A stretch of 5,303 nucleotides of DNA from NCBI GenBank assembly GCA_017410745.1, contig JAFPPJ010000140.1, positions 1-5,303 on the forward strand, in the 5' to 3' direction. This stretch comes from Oscillospiraceae bacterium (GTDB lineage Bacteria; Bacillota; Clostridia; Oscillospirales; Ruminococcaceae). Position numbers and translations under genes: made by a program. This document shows positions 1 through 5,303 of this stretch, in pieces (positions within the stretch are counted from its first letter, which is position 1; every line of letters begins with the position of its first letter). Under the pieces are notes generated by a model. The model made no database searches, had not been told where the DNA came from, and was given only the letters and a program-made list of their open reading frames with translations.

Positions 1-1694
1 ATGAGCTCATCATGTGTGCCGATGTCTTTGACCTTGCCGTCGCCGAGTATGATTATCCTGTCAGCGTTCCTTGCGGTGGATATACGCTGTGCGATCATGA
101 TCTTGGTGCATGGGAAATCAAGCTTGTTCTCAAGAGAGTTGCGGATGTAGTTCTCTGTCTCCATATCAACAGCGGATGTGGTGTCGTCAAGTATAAGTAC
201 GGATGGGCGCATCGCAAGTGCCCTTGCAAGGGATATGCGCTGCTTCTGACCGCCCGAAAGGCCGACGCCTCTTTCACCTACGATAGTGTCATATTTCTGC
301 GGCAGTCGCTCTATGAATTCGCTTGCAGCGGAAAGCTCTGCACAGCGATGCACATATTCCTCTTCGAGGTCGCTGTCGCCGAATGCGATATTGCTGTCGA
401 TGGTATCGGAATAGAGCAGTACATCCTGCGTTGCAACAGATACGCTCTTTCGGAGCTCACGCAGCTTGTGCAGACGTACATTTACGTTATCAACGAGTAC
501 TTCTCCGGATGTGACATCCTTGAATCTTGGGATAAGGTCTATCAGAGATGTCTTGCCGCATCCCGTAGGTCCCATGATAACGACCTGCTCACCGGGCATG
601 ATGTGGAAGCTGACATCATCGAGTATACGCTTTCCTCCGATATCGAGAGTAACGTTGCGGAATTCGATCTCTCCCTTGAGCTTGTCGGTGTCCTGTGCAT
701 CGGCACGGTCAACTATCTTCGGCGCTTCATAGTATATCTCGATTATCTTCGAGGCAGATGCCATGAAACGGTGAAAGTCGTTGACATAGTTGCCCATGTT
801 CCTCATGGGGTTGCTGACTGCCCAGAGAAGGCTTGCCACAGCCACATACTGTCCGGAGGTCAGATGCCCGTTTATCATGAAGTATCCGCCGCACAGCAAA
901 AGGACTACAGAGAGGAGCGCTGCGGTGATATCCATCAGGGGCTGATATTTGAGCCATACGAAGGCTGCCTTTATGTTGGCAGCACGATAGTTCTCATCAC
1001 GCTCGCGGAACTTCGACTTTTCATAGTCCTCACGGGCAAATGCCTTTACTATGCGGTTGCCTGATATGTTCTCCTGCGCTGCCGTATTAAGTGCGGAGGA
1101 AGCTTCACGCACCTTTCTGTATGCAGGGCCTGCCTCACGGGAGAGTTTTCTTGTTATAAAGAATATGAGCGGCGTCACTGCAAGTATACAGGCTGCAGTG
1201 CGCACGTCTATGGTGAAGAAATATACCATTGATGCTGTGAACAGTGCTATTGATTCCACGCATCCCTTTATGACCCATGATACCATATGACGTACCATAT
1301 CAAGGTCGCCTGTCAGACGTGTCATAAGGTCTCCGGTACGGAACCTGTCATAGAATTCCATATCCTGATTTTCTATCTTCCTGAAGAGATGTGTGCGTAC
1401 CTTGTAGATCATTCCCTGCGATGCCACTTCATAGTACATATTGCAGGAATACTGCATCACAGTCCTGAGCAGTGTGAAGCCTATCATACCGGCTATAAGC
1501 TTATAGAACAGGTCTGATCGTTCTGCCATATTCTGCTGTGCATTTTCGTTGGTGACAAATATGTCTATTATCCTTGACTGAAAATACGGAGCAGTTATAT
1601 ACAGCATATTACAGACTACAGAAAGGCACAGTGCGATGATGTAATTCCTGCGGCTGCCTTTCATATTTGCCCATAGCCATCTTAGCTGAAACAT
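1..1694 (-). CDS. ABC exporter half-subunit (permease fused to ATPase), degenerate-site type; 3' end cut by window edge
   Basis: The sequence shows 564 codons open to the left edge. This is a type IV (MsbA/LmrA-like) half-exporter with an N-terminal six-helix membrane domain (hydrophobic stretches near residues 17-38, 62-88, 140-180 and 250-300) followed by an ATPase domain from about residue 345. Visible motifs are Walker A GPTGCGKT (375-382), Q-loop Gln423, signature LSGGQKQR (479-486), Walker B VLILD (499-503) and D-loop SAVD. Two catalytic positions are altered: Asp504 replaces the Walker B glutamate, and Gln536 (IAQRIST) replaces the H-loop histidine. The A-loop aromatic also appears to be Ile352. 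This pattern is known from the degenerate subunit of heterodimeric exporters such as TM287/288 and BmrC/BmrD, so I infer a partner gene just downstream, beyond position 1. The start is fixed by AAAGGAG (1709-1703), 8 nt before ATG 1694; nearby ATGs are out of frame. Few residues should be missing, since the text ends in the usual GTHDEL. The substrate cannot be read; drug or peptide export is typical. Confidence 0.95.
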   Translation of the reverse strand, partial: MFQLRWLWANMKGSRRNYIIALCLSVVCNMLYITAPYFQSRIIDIFVTNENAQQNMAERSDLFYKLIAGMIGFTLLRTVMQYSCNMYYEVASQGMIYKVRTHLFRKIENQDMEFYDRFRTGDLMTRLTGDLDMVRHMVSWVIKGCVESIALFTASMVYFFTIDVRTAACILAVTPLIFFITRKLSREAGPAYRKVREASSALNTAAQENISGNRIVKAFAREDYEKSKFRERDENYRAANIKAAFVWLKYQPLMDITAALLSVVLLLCGGYFMINGHLTSGQYVAVASLLWAVSNPMRNMGNYVNDFHRFMASASKIIEIYYEAPKIVDRADAQDTDKLKGEIEFRNVTLDIGGKRILDDVSFHIMPGEQVVIMGPTGCGKTSLIDLIPRFKDVTSGEVLVDNVNVRLHKLRELRKSVSVATQDVLLYSDTIDSNIAFGDSDLEEEYVHRCAELSAASEFIERLPQKYDTIVGERGVGLSGGQKQRISLARALAMRPSVLILDDTTSAVDMETENYIRNSLENKLDFPCTKIMIAQRISTARNADRIIILGDGKVKDIGTHDEL

Positions 1695-1720
1695 GCATTC
1701 ATCTCCTTTGTCTGTCAAAA

Positions 1721-1749
1721 TCTATATTACTATAGCATAAACGTCTCAA
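1721..1749 (-). promoter_or_regulatory. Candidate sigma-A promoter of the ABC exporter gene
   Basis: On the minus strand TTGAGA (1749-1744) is followed after 17 bp by TATAGA (1726-1721). This would start transcription near 1714 and give a leader of about 20 nt containing the ribosome binding site. Two competing -10 elements of extended form are close by: TGCTATAGT ending at 1729, and TGTTATAAT inside the palindrome (TATAAT at 1780-1775). Neither has a good -35. The region is A/T-rich, so chance matches are likely and the exact promoter is uncertain. Confidence 0.45.
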
Positions 1750-1756
1750 TAAATAA

Positions 1757-1791
1757 ATAGGATATGCTATATTTATTATAACATATCCTAT
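1757..1791. promoter_or_regulatory. Near-perfect 35-bp palindrome, probable operator of the ABC exporter gene
   Basis: The arms ATAGGATATG (1757-1766) and CATATCCTAT (1782-1791) are exact reverse complements. After one mismatch (1767/1781) the pairing continues for four more bases (TATA at 1768-1771 with TATA at 1777-1780) around a 5-base centre, giving 14 paired positions per side out of 15. It sits immediately upstream of the best exporter promoter and covers an extended -10 element on the minus strand. This fits a binding site for a dimeric regulator such as the MarR, GntR, PadR or TetR types, but no regulator gene is in the window. Alternatively it could be a weak, A/T-rich backup terminator for the small gene upstream, as the minus strand continues TTTATTTATT. 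Confidence 0.55.
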
Positions 1792-1815
1792 ATTCCCGGA
1801 TATTGCGGTAAGGAT

Positions 1816-1845
1816 AAAAAAATCCCTCATCCGAAGATGAGGGAT
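1816..1845 (-). terminator. Rho-independent terminator of the small acidic surface protein gene
   Basis: On the minus strand a perfect 10-bp stem, ATCCCTCATC with GATGAGGGAT, encloses a TTCG loop closed by C-G, the very stable cUUCGg tetraloop. The last stem base and the run after it give seven T residues (1822-1816). It begins 17 nt after the TAA stop at 1863. It should separate the small gene from the exporter gene downstream. Confidence 0.93.
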
Positions 1846-1862
1846 AGTATGTACAAGTAAGA

Positions 1863-2162
1863 TTACTTGGACTTCTTAGCTACTACAGCAGCTGCTGCGA
1901 GAGCAACAGGGATAACTGCGAGTGCTATAGGAGAGTTACCGGTCTTGGGAGAAGGAGCGGGCTCAACAGGAGCGGGAGCTTCAGTCTCAACTTCAACAAC
2001 TTCCTCTACTACTTCCTCCTCGGGCTCTTCTACTACTTCCTCAACAACCTCGTCTTCAACGAGCTCTTCGCCCTCACCCTCGAGGCCAGCAGCCATAGCG
2101 GATGTGGAAACTGCGGAAATCACAAGTGCGGAAGCTGCGAGTGCAGCAAGTATCTTTTTCAT
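1863..2162 (-). CDS. Small secreted acidic protein with C-terminal SPKTG-type cell-wall sorting signal
   Basis: The protein has 99 residues. Residues 1-25 are a signal peptide: MKK, a hydrophobic core, and a likely AMA-A cleavage region near 24/25. Residues 26-61 are extremely acidic and built of Val/Glu blocks (VVEEVVEE). Residues 62-72 are an Ala/Pro/Glu-rich linker of the wall-spanning sort. Residues 71-75 read SPKTG, followed by a hydrophobic stretch (78-95) and the basic tail KKSK. This three-part end resembles an LPXTG sorting signal with Ser for Leu, so I infer attachment to peptidoglycan by a sortase, none of which is in the window. The mature part contains no Lys or Arg before Lys73. 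I chose ATG 2162 because GGAGG (2175-2171) lies 8 nt upstream; a longer reading from a TTG at 2177 would overlap that site. Its own promoter and strong terminator make it a single-gene unit. No enzymatic domain is visible and I do not recognise a named family. Confidence 0.88.
   Translation of the reverse strand: MKKILAALAASALVISAVSTSAMAAGLEGEGEELVEDEVVEEVVEEPEEEVVEEVVEVETEAPAPVEPAPSPKTGNSPIALAVIPVALAAAAVVAKKSK
1989..2048 (-). repeat. Val-Val-Glu-Glu coding repeat within the small surface protein
   Basis: Residues 39-58 consist of repeated VVEE units interrupted once by EPEE. At the DNA level the 14-mer tctactacttcctc occurs at 2005-2018 and again at 2029-2042 on the plus strand, a 24-bp (8-codon) period. 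GTT/GTA and GAA/GAG alternate between units, so the copies are not fully identical. Such a tract could change length by slippage or recombination between strains; this is inference. Confidence 0.75.
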
Positions 2163-2203
2163 TTTAATTACCTCCAAAAATATTGGTTTGCTTTGTACTT
2201 TGT

Positions 2204-2232
2204 ATTATAGCACATGGGAGCGTATTATGCAA
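2204..2232 (-). promoter_or_regulatory. Extended -10 promoter of the small surface protein gene
   Basis: On the minus strand TTGCAT (2232-2227) is followed after exactly 17 bp by a consensus TATAAT (2209-2204), preceded by TGC, the extended -10 motif. The predicted start near 2197 leaves a leader of about 35 nt carrying GGAGG at 2175-2171. This is the best sigma-A promoter in the window and points to strong, constitutive-looking expression. No operator-like repeat overlaps it. Confidence 0.82.
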
Positions 2233-2341
2233 GTCTTAATTCTGAACAAAAAATGCCCCTCTATAACTTTTCACTATCACATTATCTACAAATATTATTA
2301 CACCGGGGACAAAATTCGGTAACAGAACGGTACAAAGCCAT

Positions 2342-3598
2342 TTATCGTGATATTCTGCGTGCCTCGACGTAGTAACGTTTGTCCTCTGCATGACCCATCG
2401 AGAATGTCTTTCTGGGGAGAGCGCCGTCCTTTATAACGGTCGGGAAAAGCTCATCCTTGCCCATATACGGGAGTATGATACCGACAGTATTCGGGTTTGC
2501 AGAAAGTTTTCTTACCACATCTTCGCCGTGGATATAATCCACTGTACCGCCCTTGCGAGAGATATAGTCATCTATGAATTCCTGTACGCTGCCTACGGTT
2601 ATGTTGGATGTGGGCTTTGTTATGCCTGCGCGGTATGTCTCGCCGCCGAATACCATCTCAAAGTACTGGGGGCAGTTGTTGTCGGTGAGACCTATCTTGT
2701 CGGTCATCTCTATCAGGAAGTCACGGGGATCTACACCCTCTATCACGCGGTGTATAGCCTCAAATTCAAGTGCGGGACTGTGAAGGTTCACTATCTCTGC
2801 AAGCGCATACCGCGCGGGATGTGTGGTCATATCCTCATCGGGATGCTGTGCCTTGAGCTCCTCGTAATATGCCTTTGCAGTTGCAAGAGAATGATTGCCG
2901 TCACCCATTGCATAGAGCAGTACAGGCACATCCTTTACACAGGAGCGCTGCTCAAAATTCTCCCTGCTGCCAAGCTCTGTGAGTGCTGCATCTATCCTTG
3001 CCGCACTTTCACCTGTCACGAGCCTGCCTTCTATATGTCCGCCGGACTGCATGAGATCAAAGTCGTATACTGTCTCGAGCTGCTCTCCTGCAAGCGGCTC
3101 TATTACTGTATGGCTGGGATCATCTATGAGTATCATGATATGGGGGAGTTCAAGGGGAGCACCGCGTCTTACATTGAGACGGGGCGGTATCCTTTCGGCA
3201 ACTGTCGCCTCTGTGGCTCTTACCTCAGAGAAGCTGCCGCGACTGTAATCGTATTTCTCAAGGTCTATCATGCCTACTATGCCTTCACGCATACGTCCGC
3301 ATGAATCGGTGCGGCGCACATATATGAAGCAGTCCTTGTATTCCTTGAATATGCCGTCGGATATGTATTTATCCATGTTGGAATGTATCTGCGCTATGCG
3401 CTCGCTCTCGTCCGGAGCGCCAAGATATGCTTCGGGAAGTATGAGACGGAGCGCAGACGGTGAATTTCCTACTATCCTTTCTGTCTCTTCCCAATACTGC
3501 TTCTGTGAGGTAAACTGGTCGCATGCGACCACTGCCCATTTCTCCATATCCGTATTACGGGGCAGAAGTATATCTGCCGTGCTGAATGCTGTGCTCAT
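2342..3598 (-). CDS. DUF1015 family protein of unknown function
   Basis: This complete 418-residue protein matches the DUF1015 family (about 400 residues in bacteria) along its whole length. Recognisable blocks are the N-terminal ILLPRNTDMEKWAVVACDQ (10-28), RATEATVAERIPPR (127-140), the RRGAPLELPH segment (144-153), MGDGNHSLATAKA (231-243), HSPALEFEAIHR (273-284), DYIHGED (354-360) and the C-terminal PRKTFSMGHAEDKRYY (395-410). The conserved GDGNHS and HGED groups look like active-site or ligand-binding residues, but no reaction is established. There is no signal peptide or membrane segment, so it is cytosolic. In other clostridia I recall the family beside serine biosynthesis genes (serA, serC); here the neighbour is polyphosphate kinase. 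The start is ATG 3598, preceded by AAGGAAGG (3613-3606) and overlapping the kinase stop by 4 nt. Family assignment is firm; function is unknown. Confidence 0.93.
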   Translation of the reverse strand: MSTAFSTADILLPRNTDMEKWAVVACDQFTSQKQYWEETERIVGNSPSALRLILPEAYLGAPDESERIAQIHSNMDKYISDGIFKEYKDCFIYVRRTDSCGRMREGIVGMIDLEKYDYSRGSFSEVRATEATVAERIPPRLNVRRGAPLELPHIMILIDDPSHTVIEPLAGEQLETVYDFDLMQSGGHIEGRLVTGESAARIDAALTELGSRENFEQRSCVKDVPVLLYAMGDGNHSLATAKAYYEELKAQHPDEDMTTHPARYALAEIVNLHSPALEFEAIHRVIEGVDPRDFLIEMTDKIGLTDNNCPQYFEMVFGGETYRAGITKPTSNITVGSVQEFIDDYISRKGGTVDYIHGEDVVRKLSANPNTVGIILPYMGKDELFPTVIKDGALPRKTFSMGHAEDKRYYVEARRISR

Positions 3599-3613
3599 TT
3601 GTTTTCCTTCCTT
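3595..3613 (-). promoter_or_regulatory. Coupled stop/start (ATGA) with ribosome binding site between ppk1 and the DUF1015 gene
   Basis: The kinase ends in TGA (3597-3595), which overlaps the ATG of the DUF1015 gene (3598-3596) as ATGA. A purine-rich site, AAGGAAGG (3613-3606), lies inside the last kinase codons, 7 nt before the ATG. This arrangement is typical of translational coupling and shows the two genes share a transcript and probably keep a fixed ratio. Confidence 0.85.
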
Positions 3614-5303
3614 ATACGTCTTTTTTTGACTGCGACTGCCTTCATCGGCTTTTTCTGAGAGGCCTCGAATGCCCGTCTCTGTGCATCCTTTTCAAACCAT
3701 TCCTGAGCATGTATATGCTCTGCATCTGCCTGCTGAGGGATGCGCACATATGAGCCGTCGGAAAGCTCCGTCCTTGCCTTTGTATCATCGCGCATGAGTA
3801 TATCGAATATACCCAGCACCCTGCTTTTTATCTCCGAGGAATATATAGGTGCTGCTACCTCTACTCTGCGTGCAGTGTTTCTTGTCATGAAGTCGGCAGA
3901 GGAGATATATACCTTAGGATCGTCCCTGCCGAATATGTATATCCTTGAATGTTCGAGATACCGTCCTACGATGCTTCTCACGGTTATGTTCTCTGTCATT
4001 CCCGGGATGCCTGGGATAAGGCAGCATATGCCGCGTATCACCATATCCGTCTTTACGCCCGCACAGCTTGCTTCGATAAGCTTGTCCATTATCACCTTGT
4101 CTGTGAGGGAGTTGAGCTTGAATCCGAGATATCCTTCCTTGCCGCTGCGAGCCTTGGCTATCTCGTGATCTATGAGCTCTATGACCTTGTTCCTCAGAGC
4201 AAGGGGAGCTACCATAAGAGCAGATGAGCTTTCTATGAGGTTGCCTATGAACAGTGCATGGAATACCTTGCTCGCTTCCGTGCCGATGTTTATATCGGAT
4301 GTCATGAGCGACAGATCGGTGTAGAGCTCGGATGTCTTCTCATTGTAGTTGCCGGTGCCTATCTGTGTTATGAACTGCAGTTCATTGCCGTTCTTGCGTG
4401 TGATAAGCAGCAGCTTGGAATGTACCTTCAGATGCTCAGGGCCGTACATAACCTTGCAGCCTGCGCGTTCGAGCCTTCGCGACCACCCGATATTGTTCTC
4501 CTCGTCAAATCTTGCACGAAGTTCAACGAGCACCAATACCTCCTTGCCGTTCTCTGCGGCACTGATAAGCGCTTCTATCACCTTTGAATTGCTGGCCACC
4601 CTGTAAAGCGTTATCTTTACGGATACCACATCCGGATCGTTTGCGGCTTCATTCAGAAGGCTTATGAAAGGCCGTATGCTCTCGTACGGATAGCTGAGCA
4701 TGATGTCATGCCTGAGTATCTGCGGTATTATCTTCTGATTAGGTATGATCGACGATGGACGCTGAGGGATGAACGGCGGGAAGAAAAGCTCGGGGTGTGC
4801 ACGTTCGATGCGGTTTCTCAGCGAGAATATGAACGAAAGATCGAGAGGCGAGGACAGACGTACTATCTGTTCTTCATCCATCTCCAGATATTTCAGCAGC
4901 TTCTTTATAGTTTCCGCTCCCAGACCATCGGATATCTCCAGACGAACGGGAGAAAGCTTCCTGCGCTTTTTGAGCAGCTGCTCCATGACCTCGCGCAGAT
5001 CCACCTCATGGTCGTAAAGACCTTCCTCCATGTCTATGTCCGCATTTCGGGTGATGCGTATCACAGCCTTTTCGGATATGCGGTAATTCTCAAATATATT
5101 ACCGCAGAAGTGCATAAGTACATCTTCTGCAAGAACGAATCTCAGCTTGCTCCTGTCGGGGAGTATTATCATTCTCGGGTAGCTGTTAGGCCCTGTTATT
5201 ATAGGTATGAGCCCCATCTTCATCGAGCTTTTTGTCTCAAGATGACATATCACAAAGCTTGCCTTATTAGGCAGGAACGGGAACAGATGCCTTTTGTCCA
5301 CTA
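3595..5303 (-). CDS. ppk1: Polyphosphate kinase 1, 5' end beyond window
   Basis: PPK1 reversibly transfers the ATP gamma-phosphate to inorganic polyphosphate, through a phosphohistidine. The visible part has 568 codons numbered from the in-frame GTG at 5301. That GTG is internal, since the text opens inside the conserved HLFPFLPNK region. His294 (KVHSK) and His451 (YLEHSR) match E. coli His435 and His592, both at an offset of 141, so about 140 N-terminal residues lie past the right edge. With the same offset Arg234 (TLYR), Arg264 (RARFDEE), Tyr327 (SELY) and Arg423 (VIRG) match E. coli Arg375, Arg405, Tyr468 and Arg564. Arg479 (RRVEVA) matches Arg621 after a one-residue gap. The enzyme should therefore be active. 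The order is part of the N and head domains (to about 190), then two phospholipase D-like catalytic domains (about 190-355 and 360-525). The end is a strongly basic tail (residues 549-568). It is the upstream member of an operon with the DUF1015 gene; its promoter is not in the window. Confidence 0.97.
   Translation of the reverse strand, partial: VDKRHLFPFLPNKASFVICHLETKSSMKMGLIPIITGPNSYPRMIILPDRSKLRFVLAEDVLMHFCGNIFENYRISEKAVIRITRNADIDMEEGLYDHEVDLREVMEQLLKKRRKLSPVRLEISDGLGAETIKKLLKYLEMDEEQIVRLSSPLDLSFIFSLRNRIERAHPELFFPPFIPQRPSSIIPNQKIIPQILRHDIMLSYPYESIRPFISLLNEAANDPDVVSVKITLYRVASNSKVIEALISAAENGKEVLVLVELRARFDEENNIGWSRRLERAGCKVMYGPEHLKVHSKLLLITRKNGNELQFITQIGTGNYNEKTSELYTDLSLMTSDINIGTEASKVFHALFIGNLIESSSALMVAPLALRNKVIELIDHEIAKARSGKEGYLGFKLNSLTDKVIMDKLIEASCAGVKTDMVIRGICCLIPGIPGMTENITVRSIVGRYLEHSRIYIFGRDDPKVYISSADFMTRNTARRVEVAAPIYSSEIKSRVLGIFDILMRDDTKARTELSDGSYVRIPQQADAEHIHAQEWFEKDAQRRAFEASQKKPMKAVAVKKRRIRKENK

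Noticed and set aside
12..1064. Long plus-strand open frame of about 350 codons opposite the ABC exporter
   Set aside because: It lies antisense to clear Walker A, signature and Walker B motifs. Its translation is rich in Cys, Tyr and His and resembles no family, as expected for the reverse of a biased coding strand.
2163..2177. Longer version of the small surface protein starting at TTG 2177
   Set aside because: The TTG overlaps the GGAGG at 2175-2171 that serves ATG 2162, and the extra residues (MEVIK) precede a typical MKK signal-peptide start.
2248..2311. Possible terminator of the ppk1-DUF1015 operon: GGGGCA (2259-2254) pairing with a bulged TGTCCCC (2311-2305), then six T residues
   Set aside because: The stem is only about six pairs with a bulge and a loop of about 45 nt, too weak to call from sequence alone. 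The operon may end by another mechanism or read through.
1867..2322. Plus-strand Ser/Thr-rich open frame across the small surface protein gene
   Set aside because: It is the mirror image of the Val/Glu repeat, runs through the well-formed promoter at 2204-2232, and lacks a ribosome binding site. The minus strand has a signal peptide, sorting signal, promoter and terminator.
2390..3304. Plus-strand open frame of about 300 codons opposite the DUF1015 gene
   Set aside because: The opposite strand encodes a full-length conserved family protein. This frame has no ribosome binding site and an implausible composition.
5299..5301. GTG at 5301 as the true start of the polyphosphate kinase
   Set aside because: The residues that follow align within the conserved interior of PPK1, the histidine offset to the E. 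coli enzyme is 141, and no ribosome binding site can be seen; the gene simply runs off the window.

Overview
All recognisable genes in this window lie on the minus strand, so transcription runs from high to low coordinates. Gene content and style suggest a Gram-positive Firmicute of the Clostridia, most like Ruminococcus/Oscillospiraceae: GGAGG-type ribosome binding sites, a DUF1015 protein with clostridial wording, a small surface protein with an SPKTG sorting signal, and frequent ATA and AGG codons. The genus is an inference from style and was not tested by a search.

Layout in the direction of transcription: (1) 5303-3595, polyphosphate kinase 1, missing about 140 N-terminal residues beyond the right edge, with every catalytic residue I could check intact; (2) 3598-2342, a complete DUF1015 protein whose ATG overlaps the kinase stop codon by 4 nt, so the two form a tightly coupled operon; (3) 2162-1863, a 99-residue secreted, very acidic protein with a Val/Glu repeat and an SPKTG-type cell-wall sorting signal, which has its own near-consensus extended -10 promoter (2232-2204) and a strong UUCG-capped terminator (1845-1816), so it looks like a well expressed single-gene unit; (4) 1694-1, a fused permease/ATPase ABC exporter subunit, cut by the left edge only a few residues before its expected end. 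Its catalytic Walker B and H-loop positions are degenerate, so it looks like the non-canonical half of a heterodimeric exporter, with the partner probably just beyond the left edge.

The gap 1695-1862 holds the terminator of the small gene, a near-perfect 35-bp palindrome (1757-1791) and promoter-like sequences for the exporter. The gap 2178-2341 holds the promoter of the small gene and no convincing terminator for the kinase operon. No rRNA, tRNA, CRISPR array, insertion sequence or phage gene was seen. There is no gene-free stretch longer than about 170 bases. The chromosomal segment looks ordinary overall. The least explained items are the small acidic wall-anchored protein, the palindrome in front of the degenerate exporter subunit, and the tight pairing of polyphosphate kinase with a family of unknown function.
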